This document shows positions 18,245 through 28,082 of a stretch of 64,000 bases of DNA, piece by piece. Source of the stretch: Candidatus Poribacteria bacterium (GTDB lineage: Bacteria > Poribacteria > WGA-4E > WGA-3G). The stretch is from the NCBI GenBank assembly GCA_022821725.1, contig JAJEDB010000071.1, forward strand, positions 1 through 64,000, given 5' to 3'. Under the pieces are notes generated by a model. The model saw nothing but the letters and a program-made list of their open reading frames with translations, did not search any database and was not told the origin of the DNA. A program made the position numbers and the translations under genes. Position 1 is the first letter of the stretch, and every line of letters starts with the position of its first letter.

Positions 18245-18925
18245 TTAATAGGTATTGTTATCCCAAAAGACTTTGAAGGTTCGGAGGAGGATTTTAAAAT
18301 CGTTCCAGAAAGATAGATTCTCAATGTATTCCAAATCAACAGGAATACCATCTCGGATCGCGCCCTGTCGACGTGGACTCAGCTGCCAGAGACCTGTCAT
18401 CCCGGGACGGACGAGGTGACGCTGATTTTCCCAAGGTTCATAATGCTCGGCAAGAAAGGGCATTTCTGGACGCGGACCCACGAGGCTCATTTCGCCCTTT
18501 AGCACATTGAACAGTTGGGGCAACTCATCCAAACTCGTTTTACGGAGCCATCTGCCGACCGGCGTAATGCGTTTGTCATCAATCGCGCCGGGTTTCTCGG
18601 AATAGGACGGCGTATCCACATGGAGGCTCCGAAACTTGTGGATCACAAAGAGTTCGTTGTTTAGACCAACCCGCTTGTGTGAGAAAAAGACGTCACCGCG
18701 TGAGGTGAGTTTAATGAGAATGGCAATCAGTGCCATTAGAGGGGCAAAGATAATGATAAGGAAAAATGCGGCAATAGCGTCAAACAAATGCTTGCCACGC
18801 GTTGCATAGAAAGAGGAGAGTCGTTCCACAAGAGTCCCTGTTTTTGATATTTTTGGCGAAGCTTGCAAGCCAGTTCCGCTTGCATCTTTTCCTATCTGGT
18901 CTATGTTTCTTGATAGGAATGGCAT
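18245..18925 (-). CDS. Undecaprenyl-phosphate sugar phosphotransferase (initiating sugar transferase)
   Basis: KHLFDAIAAFFLIIIFAPL, KTSLDELPQLFNVLKGEMSLVGPRPEMP, RPGMTGLWQLSPR. Confidence 0.93.
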   Translation of the reverse strand: MPFLSRNIDQIGKDASGTGLQASPKISKTGTLVERLSSFYATRGKHLFDAIAAFFLIIIFAPLMALIAILIKLTSRGDVFFSHKRVGLNNELFVIHKFRSLHVDTPSYSEKPGAIDDKRITPVGRWLRKTSLDELPQLFNVLKGEMSLVGPRPEMPFLAEHYEPWENQRHLVRPGMTGLWQLSPRRQGAIRDGIPVDLEYIENLSFWNDFKILLRTFKVFWDNNTY

Positions 18926-18927
18926 GA

Positions 18928-20046
18928 TTAAGTCCTCTGGAGCTTTTCAAAAACATCAAGATATTGCTGCGCTATGTTTTCCCAATTAAATCGTTTTCGG
19001 ATCTGTTCCGGTGCGCGCCGTCGGAAACCTTCAACCTGTTCGGGATTTTGTTCCAACATCTGAATTTTTTCCGTGAGCGACGCGACGTTTTTGTCAAAAA
19101 GCACTCCATAATGCCCACCTTCCAGCACTTCATCGTTGAAAGGCGTATTCAGTGCAAGAATGCAGTTGGAAAACCCTAATGCCTTTAGAATAGAAGGATT
19201 AATGCCTCCGAACTGGTGTCCATGGACGTAGGCAAAGCAGTGATGGTGAAGCTCTTTAATATGCTCAGAATCGTCGATATGTCCAAGAAACTTGACGTTC
19301 TCGTTAGCAATACCTTTTAACTTCGAGAGAAATTCGTTTTCGAGTTTGTTGCCTTTGTAATCAGCGCCCCCGGCTATCGCGAGTTGTTTTTGGCTCTTTG
19401 AAGCAACGAACGCCTCTAAAATGAGGTCGGCATTGTTATCCGGGACGAGTCGACTGGCAATCAGATAATAATTCCGGGGTTCAAGTCCGTAGGTCTCCAG
19501 AATTTCTGGATGTTCCGAGGGCTCAATATTCGCGCCATAAGCGATATAGGTGGTTTCTGCCCCTAATTCCTCAAGATAGAGACGCTTCATTTCAGAGGCA
19601 TCCGTAATAACAATGGGAAACGCTGCCGTCGCCATCTTTGCCGCCCACTTGAAGTAAAGGGCACCAATCCCTTTCCATTTTGGACGGAGCCATTCCATTC
19701 CATCAACGTTGATAACAGCGGTTTTGCCTGCGATACGGAAGAACCATCCGAACGGACCATTGCCGGCATTCCATGTCAAAATGACATCAGATGCGGTAAC
19801 CGAAGCGTGCACGGTTGCGAGAAAACTGTGGCTCAGGGTACTGAACATCTTATGCTCTATGCTTGGCAAATAAACAAGCTTGATGCCCTGCCATTCCGCA
19901 GGTCTCTCCTTGAAAAGTGCCTTCCGACAGTAGACGATAACTTCATGACCGGCTTCCACCCAGCGGGGGGCGAGTTCGCCCATGATAGTTTCCAGTCCAC
20001 TGTAGGTAGCGGGGAGCCCGCGTATGCCTAACACCCGAATCCTCAT
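18928..20046 (-). CDS. Glycosyltransferase family 4 (DUF1972-like)
   Basis: VLGIRGLPATYSGLETIMGELAPRW, GGINPSILKALGFSNCILALNTPFN. Confidence 0.88.
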   Translation of the reverse strand: MRIRVLGIRGLPATYSGLETIMGELAPRWVEAGHEVIVYCRKALFKERPAEWQGIKLVYLPSIEHKMFSTLSHSFLATVHASVTASDVILTWNAGNGPFGWFFRIAGKTAVINVDGMEWLRPKWKGIGALYFKWAAKMATAAFPIVITDASEMKRLYLEELGAETTYIAYGANIEPSEHPEILETYGLEPRNYYLIASRLVPDNNADLILEAFVASKSQKQLAIAGGADYKGNKLENEFLSKLKGIANENVKFLGHIDDSEHIKELHHHCFAYVHGHQFGGINPSILKALGFSNCILALNTPFNDEVLEGGHYGVLFDKNVASLTEKIQMLEQNPEQVEGFRRRAPEQIRKRFNWENIAQQYLDVFEKLQRT

Positions 20047-20184
20047 TTTTCTAATTTTCCTTATATATTATACCCGTTTTCGGCGCGAAAGTCCAATTTG
20101 TTTTTACGATCAGAAACTCACAGGCAATGCTTGTATGCTTTGATGATTGGAACCGGACAAATCTTCATTTTTTTTCTTTTTTTA

Positions 20185-21921
20185 TTAGGGAAACCGGTAG
20201 AGAAATTTGGCTTCAATTTCATTGGCATTTTCGCGCACATCTCTACGATTTCCCAAGTTCCGTCTCCACACACGTGCCCACTCTGCATAGAGTGAATAAT
20301 GTCCGATAACGACCCAGTTAGCCCCGACTGAGAGACGATGCTCACTCTCTGTGACACCAGATAACGGGGTCCACACATCGTCTTTTGGAGCATCTGCCGG
20401 ATGTTGCTTATCAATATTACCGGATCCGTGGCGTTCCAATTCATAGCCGAAAGTCGTTTCCAGCCTATCTGTCCACCGGCGACGCAGTTCTACCCATAGA
20501 TTGTCGGCATCAGAACCGATCTGATGTCCGATGGGTGTGGTGAAGTGTTTGTAGACATTCACAGGGTTTACGTGTGTATATGCGTATTGGTTTATAAAGG
20601 CGTATTCGGCATGAAAGTCAGTATCTGCAATGCCAAAAGGGTCTGTTAGATATATACCGCCGAGGATACCAAACTTTGTATCCCAATGTTTAAAATTCGC
20701 TGCCGGGTTCCCATCATCAATCATGAGTTCGCCATAAATTTCAAAATCGTCCACAAGGCGAAGCCGCATATCAACACTCATAAGGACGTTGTCCCCACTG
20801 CCGGGGACGCGCCCATCTGCCCGTGAAATCGGTTGTTCGTTAATCAAGTAGATATTGATTGGGTTGAGATACCCGGGTTCAAAACGGTCGCCGTAGACGA
20901 CAACTTCAGAGAGACCAAACCCGAACCTATCCCAAAAGTATCCCTCAACTCTATGACCTGAAATATATTTCTCATTGATCTCCGCTGACATATCTTCCAA
21001 TATACCCGTGAACGCCGTGAAGGTGACAGGTTCGTAGGTGGCTTGGAGCTTAATCATGTCCATAGCGAGCGGATTTTTGGAAACTAAAAGACTGTCATGA
21101 TAGCCAGGTCCCCACTGAAGTGTATCCTGTCCAAGCTGCAGCTCAAACCACGGCAAATCAAACTTCAGATAGGCGTTAATTGCAGTCCGATTCTTGAGTC
21201 CACCCTCCAACTGTCTGATTTTCGTCTCATCAGGAAAGAAATCATCAAAAAATTCACCGTAGACGAACCTATGCGCTATATCGGTCGTAAAGGCGAACGT
21301 TTCCCCCACCTGTCCATAGAGATGTGGATAGAAGGTGGTAACATGCATGTTTCCTTCGTAGGGGCTGGGTGACCCAGACCCTACCGACAGATTATCAACA
21401 AGATGAGCGATAACACGTTGTGAGGCTCTCATGTCGAAAGAGAAACGGTAGTTCTTGCCCGCCATTGTCATTAGGTGCAATCGTCGGTTTCCAGACGGGT
21501 TTTCGGTTTCGGAATCGAGGTGTTTTTGCTCGGGTGTTTTCCCCTCTCCTACATTTTCTATAACCTGTTTCGGATGAATCGGGGTTACAACCGCTTCTGA
21601 TGCCTCTCGGTAAAAGGTCAATAGCGTGTTTAGTCGGTCTTGGTCAATGGAACTCAATGCGATTTCGCCGTTTTTCTGTTTCCGATCCGCCTCTAACAGA
21701 TAAGACACAACCTGTTTGCGGGTGAGCGGTAACGAACCGCGCCGTATGCCGGGCAAAACCCGTTTATTAAGTAAACGATGCACAAAGCGATAGGTTTCAC
21801 GATTAAAGTCTGACAAGTCCGGATTGAGCGGAACATTGATGAGAGAATCAGCATCTGCCAATGGACACATGAGTACCAATATTGCCAAGCAAGAAATTAA
21901 CAGGTTCCGTAAAACGATCAT
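20185..21921 (-). CDS. Capsule assembly Wzi-like outer-membrane protein
   Basis: Signal peptide; beta-barrel pattern with LGQDTLQWGPGYHDSLLVSKNPLAMDMIKLQ as in Wzi-family proteins; contains a palindromic insertion at 21358-21384. Confidence 0.75.
   Translation of the reverse strand: MIVLRNLLISCLAILVLMCPLADADSLINVPLNPDLSDFNRETYRFVHRLLNKRVLPGIRRGSLPLTRKQVVSYLLEADRKQKNGEIALSSIDQDRLNTLLTFYREASEAVVTPIHPKQVIENVGEGKTPEQKHLDSETENPSGNRRLHLMTMAGKNYRFSFDMRASQRVIAHLVDNLSVGSGSPSPYEGNMHVTTFYPHLYGQVGETFAFTTDIAHRFVYGEFFDDFFPDETKIRQLEGGLKNRTAINAYLKFDLPWFELQLGQDTLQWGPGYHDSLLVSKNPLAMDMIKLQATYEPVTFTAFTGILEDMSAEINEKYISGHRVEGYFWDRFGFGLSEVVVYGDRFEPGYLNPINIYLINEQPISRADGRVPGSGDNVLMSVDMRLRLVDDFEIYGELMIDDGNPAANFKHWDTKFGILGGIYLTDPFGIADTDFHAEYAFINQYAYTHVNPVNVYKHFTTPIGHQIGSDADNLWVELRRRWTDRLETTFGYELERHGSGNIDKQHPADAPKDDVWTPLSGVTESEHRLSVGANWVVIGHYSLYAEWARVWRRNLGNRRDVRENANEIEAKFLYRFP
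21358..21384. repeat. 27 bp palindrome GTAGGGGCTGGGTGACCCAGACCCTAC inside wzi-like CDS
   Basis: Same family as 27972-27998, 28289-28343 and 47894-47920. Confidence 0.8.
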
Positions 21922-21935
21922 ATTCTCTATCCACC

Positions 21936-24068
21936 CTATTTTAAAATTACCATTTGGCGTGTGGTTTTAATTTGCCCTGCCTGAAGCGTATAAAAGTAAA
22001 CGCCACTCGCCACAGGTTCACCCACGGCGTTCCGACCATCCCAATACGCCGCACGCGATCGAGTCCGATAGGTGCCAGCACCTTGAAATCCGAATGATAA
22101 TCGACGGACAGATTCACCTTTCAGATTATAGATGTGAATCTCAACCTCCGAATCTTCAGCCAAATCGTAGGGTATCCACGTCTCAGGATTAAACGGATTC
22201 GGATAATTCGCCAACAGCACTGTTTCCTTGGGAGTCGCCGTATTCATTAGATGTTCTAAGGCAGCAATGCCGCGCTGAAAAGGGAGAGAACCATCATTCG
22301 CGAAATGCGCTTCAGTAAGCCACTGTTCCACTAAGTCAAAATGCTCCGTGCTAACAGCGGAGTGTGCCGACGGTGAAGCGAGAGCACTGGATTCACCGAA
22401 ATGTGCAGCAGTTAGAAGCAAGTCAAGAATGTTAACTTTACCATCCTTGTTTACATCAACTTTCGGATGTGCTGCTGGCGTTTCCGCACCAAAACTGTTT
22501 GAAATCAGGAGAAGATCTCGGATGTCAACGATCCCATCATCATTTATATCCCAGGGTAATGTGTTTGGAACAGGAACTTGCGGGTGTCCATCTGGCAAAG
22601 CCGCGTGCCATCCAGCATGCAGCCGTTCTTTGAGATGTGCGACGAGTCCCACGTTTTCTGGTTGTGTCGCGATATTGACGGTCTCATCTGGATCCATCTC
22701 ATAATCATAGAGTTCAACACCACGACTGCCGTCTTGTCCCCATTCGGTATATCGGTACCGCTGCGTACGCATAGAGTTACCCTGTAGAGTACTGCCTCTT
22801 TCGAGTTGACTAAACGCTGCAGTCTTCCATGGACGCGTCGGTTGCTCGACGACTGGTAGCAGACTTATGCCTTCTAACTGCGGTGGTGTTGAAAGTTGAC
22901 AGGTATCACACAACGTCGGGTAGATGTCAACAAGTTCAACCAGAGCATCTGTTTTAGCATTGACGGAAGTCTGACCGGGCACACTGACTATCAACGGCGA
23001 ACGGACGGAGGCTTCAAAAAGCGTATTCTTTCTCCAGAGCCCGTGTTCCCCGAGATGAAATCCATGGTCTCCCCAAAGAACCACGACCGTGTTTTCTGCG
23101 AGTCCTAACGTATCCAATTGCTTGAGGACCCGCCCCACTTGGGCATCCACATAACTTGTCGTCGCAGCATACGCCCGAATTAACTCCAAAGTTTTCGCAT
23201 CATCAAATGGAGGATATTTTGAGATATCTTGATACCCTCTTAATCCCTTGGGATTGGAGGCTATCTCCGGGGCATCCTTTGGGAGACTTGAATCAATAGG
23301 TACCGAGAAAGTTTGAGGAGGATACAGGTCGAAGTATTTGCTTGGAGCGTAGAAGGGCAAATGTGGTTTGTTAAAACCGACGGCGAGGAAAAATTCCTGG
23401 TCTTTAACCTCTTTTAAAACGTCCACTGTTGCATCAGCGATCCTGCCGTCTTCCAGTTCATCATCAGCGACATCAAGCGCCTGCCATGATGGATTTGTTG
23501 CTTTATCAACAGGTTTCCAAAACTCTCTCCAAATTGGAGCACTCCAAGAGGACGTATCTAACAAGGCGTGGGGACCGTGTGTGATTTTACCAACAGAACG
23601 CGTATGATAGCCGTGCGCTTTGAAATGTTGTGGCAGGGTTACCACTTCGGGCACTGTATCACGAAAATACTTGAAATTATCATACACACCAACCGTATCG
23701 GGTCTTAATCCCGTCAGCACGGAAGCCCGTGAGGGATTGCAAACTGGGAATTGACAATACGCACGATTGAAGAGCGTCCCGCGTCCCGCTAAAGCATCAA
23801 TGTTCGGTGTGTGCATCTCTGGATAGCCGTAGCACCCAAGTAGCGGTCGCAGATCGTCAATAGCGATGAACAAGACATTATATCGGCTTTGGGCACTCGT
23901 TCTTAGTTTCGGTAAGAGTCCAGCCGTGAAGGCAGCTGCGCCTGCTTTCAAACTGGTTGAGAGAAAAGCCCGCCGGGTAAAAGGAGGTGTTGTTGGGGAG
24001 TGTCTTTGTGCTTGGCTATCTATACACTTATCGCTCCGCTGGGGCTTTATGCTTGGGGTTGATGACAT
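21936..24068 (-). CDS. Secreted sulfatase (iduronate-2-sulfatase-like) with Tat signal, dockerin-like repeats and C-terminal sorting tail
   Basis: FTRRAFLSTSLKAGAAAFTAG Tat motif; CNPSRASVLTG formylglycine motif; WGDHGFHLGEHGLW; DINDDGIVDIRDLLLISNSFG / DVNKDGKVNILDLLLTAAHFGE; NYPNPFNPETWIPYDLAE tail. Confidence 0.92.
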   Translation of the reverse strand: MSSTPSIKPQRSDKCIDSQAQRHSPTTPPFTRRAFLSTSLKAGAAAFTAGLLPKLRTSAQSRYNVLFIAIDDLRPLLGCYGYPEMHTPNIDALAGRGTLFNRAYCQFPVCNPSRASVLTGLRPDTVGVYDNFKYFRDTVPEVVTLPQHFKAHGYHTRSVGKITHGPHALLDTSSWSAPIWREFWKPVDKATNPSWQALDVADDELEDGRIADATVDVLKEVKDQEFFLAVGFNKPHLPFYAPSKYFDLYPPQTFSVPIDSSLPKDAPEIASNPKGLRGYQDISKYPPFDDAKTLELIRAYAATTSYVDAQVGRVLKQLDTLGLAENTVVVLWGDHGFHLGEHGLWRKNTLFEASVRSPLIVSVPGQTSVNAKTDALVELVDIYPTLCDTCQLSTPPQLEGISLLPVVEQPTRPWKTAAFSQLERGSTLQGNSMRTQRYRYTEWGQDGSRGVELYDYEMDPDETVNIATQPENVGLVAHLKERLHAGWHAALPDGHPQVPVPNTLPWDINDDGIVDIRDLLLISNSFGAETPAAHPKVDVNKDGKVNILDLLLTAAHFGESSALASPSAHSAVSTEHFDLVEQWLTEAHFANDGSLPFQRGIAALEHLMNTATPKETVLLANYPNPFNPETWIPYDLAEDSEVEIHIYNLKGESVRRLSFGFQGAGTYRTRSRAAYWDGRNAVGEPVASGVYFYTLQAGQIKTTRQMVILK
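24005..24058. repeat. Palindromic dispersed repeat overlapping the sulfatase N-terminus
   Basis: Reverse complement reads CCCAAGCATAAAGCCCCAGCGGAGCGATAAGTGTATAGATAGCC, related to 12313-12345. Confidence 0.6.
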
Positions 24069-24152
24069 TTCTGATATCTATTCCTCGTTTTCATTTACTG
24101 TGTTTGTCTATCTCGGAAATCGGGGGTAAAAACCCTCCCACAAAAAGTCTGT

Positions 24153-25157
24153 CTAAGGCTTATATCCCAATTCTCTCATGGTATCATGGAAAAGTGGTGC
24201 GACTTTTGGATGAACATCAAAAGATTCTTTAGCAGGGACTGGATGCAAGGTTTGCCGCGCATACGCTTGGAAAGTGTTATCTGTTGGCAATTCACAGAAG
24301 TCGCATAACGCGGTAAGTGTTTTGTCTGGCTCTGATGTCAAATCCTCGAAACGGACGAGATGGATATAATCCGGTGTTGCTTGCATGAGACGGATCCCCT
24401 CCTGCATGGTGACTATCCATTCTATGGCGGCTCTGTCGAGATGTCGCTCAAAATGTCTAAGGTCATCGGTTCCTATTTCAGCGAAAACCGGATCTGCTTT
24501 AACGAGTTGCTCAATTAAGAGTCTCCACTTTCGGTCATCCACACCCCACCAATCGTGTTTCTCACTATTGACCTGAACACCGAGTCGCTTTGACCAAGTT
24601 GCAATTGAATGACACGTATCCCACCCGTTGCGGGTGAGGAAGATGAAACGCGCATCAGGAAACAGCGCACGCACGAAATCTACCCTGAAGATAAGTTCCG
24701 GATACTTATCAACAAGACGTTTCGAGCGAGTTGCCGTCAAATAAGCACCGAACATCTGGGTAGCACGCTGACGCATTTCGTGGGTCGCATCTTCAGCGGC
24801 GAGTCGATACCTTGCCTCCGCTTGACTGTAGTTCCCAATAATGTCTTCATGCGGATGGATGAGGTGCCACATCGCTTTTGGTTCATTGAGATAGCCGACT
24901 TCTCTGTGCATGGACAGCACAATACCGAGTATCGTCGTGCCACTGCGCCCGGTCCCCAAGATGAAGATCGGCTTTTCAACAGATTTATATCTGTTATTGT
25001 TCGTGGCGAACCTTTTCAAAAGAGAAAAGACGAGCGGATTTATCCAGCGCCCCTTTGTGGTTACAGGACGTCCCTCAAAGAACGCGTAACTCATGAGACG
25101 CGTTATTACTTTCGTTGGGCGCGTTTTAATATAACGTGAATCTATTTGTGCAATCAT
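24153..25157 (-). CDS. Sulfotransferase
   Basis: 5'-PSB loop IFILGTGRSGTTILGIVLSMH, FIFLTRNGWDTCHSIATW 3'-PB motif. Confidence 0.85.
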   Translation of the reverse strand: MIAQIDSRYIKTRPTKVITRLMSYAFFEGRPVTTKGRWINPLVFSLLKRFATNNNRYKSVEKPIFILGTGRSGTTILGIVLSMHREVGYLNEPKAMWHLIHPHEDIIGNYSQAEARYRLAAEDATHEMRQRATQMFGAYLTATRSKRLVDKYPELIFRVDFVRALFPDARFIFLTRNGWDTCHSIATWSKRLGVQVNSEKHDWWGVDDRKWRLLIEQLVKADPVFAEIGTDDLRHFERHLDRAAIEWIVTMQEGIRLMQATPDYIHLVRFEDLTSEPDKTLTALCDFCELPTDNTFQAYARQTLHPVPAKESFDVHPKVAPLFHDTMRELGYKP

Positions 25158-26161
25158 ATACGTCTTTTTAGCGTTTGACGGACATTTTTCATACGATCAA
25201 GGTTAAAAAGGAATGCCCCGGCTAACTTCACAGGGAAGATCAATAGATGCAATGCCAAACTTGCGATATTCGGACGGACAGACACAGGACCATAGTTATG
25301 TTTTTTCATGAGGGCTGCATTTATCTTTTGGTTGAGGTAGATTTCAGCCGAACTGAGTCCCCCCCCAGTCGTGTCGTTGTGCCAGCTGTGTGCCCGATGC
25401 GGATTGATACCGAGTTGCTCGGGCTGGTCCTCCGCAACAGAAGATCCGACTTGCGGAACTTGAAGCATAGCCTCCGTGTAAGTAATACCGACAAAATCAC
25501 AGAGATGTTTGACAGTTGCTTTAGGATGCGCGAGGAGTTCCTCAAAATAGATGGAGGTAACCCGTTCATGTTGTAAAAATTGCTCAGCAGCGGTGACGGC
25601 AGTTCGCCAGATGTAACTAATGGTTATTGGATGATAGTTCACCCAGTCGCGGAACATTTCTTTCATTGGCAGATCGCTCCCACCGAGAAACCGACGTTTC
25701 CACTTCCTTTTTTGAGATAATAGCACATCACGCGGGTCACGGATCATATTGATAACCCGCGCGTTTGGGTACAACTGAAGGATATCGGCAATATAAAAAA
25801 CATTACGCGGCGTTTGGTCACAAGGGATCGTTCCACCGTTCACAGCAGCAACATAGTGGAGAAAAGCTTCAAAGAGTGCGGCTGGCGTTTCAGGGTAAGT
25901 GGTCAGCCTCTCAAGAAACGCCTGTGCCTCGCTTAAGAAACGGCGTGGATTTCCATGCGTGCGATATCCCTCTCGCTGAATACAATGCAACTGCGAAGTT
26001 AGTTCTTCTATCGCCTCCTTACGCGATGCTGATGAAAACGGGGGCGCACACAACTGACCAAAGAAGTGCAGCTCACCAAAAGTATAAACACTTGGATGCT
26101 TCCCTAAAATCCGTCCCATCATCGTTGTTCCGCTGCGACTATTCCCTACAACAAATACCAT
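25154..26161 (-). CDS. Sulfotransferase
   Basis: VFVVGNSRSGTTMMGRILGKHP, VINMIRDPRDVLLSQKRKW; 4-nt overlap with next gene. Confidence 0.87.
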   Translation of the reverse strand: MVFVVGNSRSGTTMMGRILGKHPSVYTFGELHFFGQLCAPPFSSASRKEAIEELTSQLHCIQREGYRTHGNPRRFLSEAQAFLERLTTYPETPAALFEAFLHYVAAVNGGTIPCDQTPRNVFYIADILQLYPNARVINMIRDPRDVLLSQKRKWKRRFLGGSDLPMKEMFRDWVNYHPITISYIWRTAVTAAEQFLQHERVTSIYFEELLAHPKATVKHLCDFVGITYTEAMLQVPQVGSSVAEDQPEQLGINPHRAHSWHNDTTGGGLSSAEIYLNQKINAALMKKHNYGPVSVRPNIASLALHLLIFPVKLAGAFLFNLDRMKNVRQTLKRRI

Positions 26162-26364
26162 TTTTTAATTTTACCTTGCGGAGAAATGAAGGACGTTTGA
26201 ACTATTACATGCGCTCCACTTATCCGCCCTCCATTACATTACGGGCTACGGTTACGAAAATTAATTTAAGGCAGCAGCCGACAATAACGGCGCAGATGGA
26301 TACAGGAAAAACTTTCATTAAACCAATTGCTTAATTTAACGCCTTGCGAATAATTAAAAAACCA
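26160..26364. mobile_element. MITE-like element, copy C (degenerate right end)
   Basis: Left ATTTTTTAATTTTACCTTGCGG (26160-26181); shared internal CATTACATTACGGGCTACGG; right end GCCTTGCGAATAATTAAAAAACC. Confidence 0.6.
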
Positions 26365-26406
26365 TTTCATTACGGGCTACAAGTCTTGGTCTCCGAAGAA
26401 CGACTG

Positions 26407-27966
26407 TCAGTTTTTATCTTTTAATTTTAAGATTCCGAAACTGTTTTCAGGGATGACGAGTTCCGTTGACTTCCCGCGCCACTCTTGGATATGGACTTCG
26501 ATTTTGGCAGTCCCCTCCATTTCGGCGTTTCCACCGTTGGTCGCATTGAGCCTCTCATCAGCAACATAACGGTAGTCAATGCCGCCTTTGTAACGCTTAC
26601 CGTCAATTAGAAGCTGCGGTTCGTATTGCTCACCTGTCCGATTGCTAACGAGGATTGTCAGATGTTCTACAGCATTCCCACCGATGGCGTGCGCCTGAAT
26701 ACCGGGCATCTGTTTACCCTTATATTCTATGGCACCTTCAAGAACGGGCTGATTTCGAATTGAAAGGCGAAACTGTGTGTCAGCCCCAGCGAACGCTTCA
26801 CCGATGAGTTGAAAAGCCGGATAAACAGTCCGTCGAATCGTGTTACCGAAATCGGACTCTGGTTCACCGCCATATTTCCAAAATGTATTGGGGGTTGGGG
26901 GTGTTACGCGTGAAAACACAGGGAACCCCTTGCCGGGACCGGCAAGGACATGAAAGTTCGCTTGTGTGACGTTCGGAATCGCTAACATCTTTAGAAAAAA
27001 ATCACCCACATACATCGCATGAAGTTGCGTATTCGCGACCCGGTTTGCGGGGTTAGCGATGTTCCACTCAGTTATCCACATCTCTTTATTTGGAAACAGT
27101 TTTTCATAGTAGTCAATTGCCTCTGCGACATCAAAGTGAATCCATCCCATGAGGTAGCCTCGCATCTCCTCTATCTCTTTTTTTCGGATAGCTTTGTAGG
27201 CATAGACATGAACGGTATACGCATCGTAAAAACTATTATCGGCTGCGAGGCCTTCATCCCATTTCCGTTGTTGTTTCTTGACGAACCAGCCCTCTTTGTG
27301 GAAGGCGATCGGGGTAGCACACACGGATACCTTTATATCAGGGTTGACGGCTTTCATTGCTGCAGCATGCTTCTTGGCTTCCGTTATGTAGGTTCCAACG
27401 GTCGGGTATTTGTTGAGGTAATGTGGCAGATAGTATTCGTTCCCGAGTTCCCAATGCGTAATCTGATATCCTTTGTCTTTAGCGTAGCGGACCCATGCCG
27501 CACTCTCCTCTGGACTGCCTGCCCACAAGTTTACAACAATAATAGGTGTTATATTCAACGAGTGACATAACCGCATAAAATCGTCGAAAAGGATTTTACC
27601 GTTTCGCAGCCTTTGAAGTCTGACGTAATTTCCCTTCATCCGTCTATTCAACTTCGTACTGAGCGTCGATACCATTTCATCCTCAAAAAAGCCGCCAGGT
27701 TCCCAATGATAGAAGTTCCCAACCGCCCCACCAGGAAATCGTAGTGTCTTTGGTGCGAGTTTCTTCGTTAAGGCAACAAAATCGTCATCAAGGTAACCGT
27801 AATCGCCGTTCATCATGTTTGTATTGAAGCCGTAAAGTGCTTGACGGAGCGGTTGTCCGTTACGCGTATCGATCTCCAAAGAGAGTGTATCAGGCAGCGA
27901 TTTTTGGGTTTGACAACCGATTACCAGAAATAGGGTCATCATCCCCAGCAACCCCAGACACCCCAT
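26407..27966 (-). CDS. Lipoprotein glycoside hydrolase (arabinofuranosidase-like TIM barrel)
   Basis: Lipobox MGCLGLLGMMTLFLVIGCQTQ; LRFPGGAVGNFYHW, WELGNEYYLPHY, EMWITEWNIANP. Upstream 40 aa of the ORF-track call are repeat-derived. Confidence 0.65.
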   Translation of the reverse strand: MGCLGLLGMMTLFLVIGCQTQKSLPDTLSLEIDTRNGQPLRQALYGFNTNMMNGDYGYLDDDFVALTKKLAPKTLRFPGGAVGNFYHWEPGGFFEDEMVSTLSTKLNRRMKGNYVRLQRLRNGKILFDDFMRLCHSLNITPIIVVNLWAGSPEESAAWVRYAKDKGYQITHWELGNEYYLPHYLNKYPTVGTYITEAKKHAAAMKAVNPDIKVSVCATPIAFHKEGWFVKKQQRKWDEGLAADNSFYDAYTVHVYAYKAIRKKEIEEMRGYLMGWIHFDVAEAIDYYEKLFPNKEMWITEWNIANPANRVANTQLHAMYVGDFFLKMLAIPNVTQANFHVLAGPGKGFPVFSRVTPPTPNTFWKYGGEPESDFGNTIRRTVYPAFQLIGEAFAGADTQFRLSIRNQPVLEGAIEYKGKQMPGIQAHAIGGNAVEHLTILVSNRTGEQYEPQLLIDGKRYKGGIDYRYVADERLNATNGGNAEMEGTAKIEVHIQEWRGKSTELVIPENSFGILKLKDKN

Positions 27967-27971
27967 TGAAA

Positions 27972-27998
27972 GTAGGGGCTGGGTAACCCAGTCCCTAC
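27972..27998. repeat. 27 bp palindrome GTAGGGGCTGGGTAACCCAGTCCCTAC
   Basis: Immediately upstream of the likely glycoside hydrolase start. Confidence 0.85.
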
Positions 27999-28082
27999 CA
28001 TGCCTTGAGTGCCTAAAATTGTGGGTGTATGCACGGAAGCCCCTTTCGAGGTTACGGATTTTAGAACACTTGCAAACTTTGG

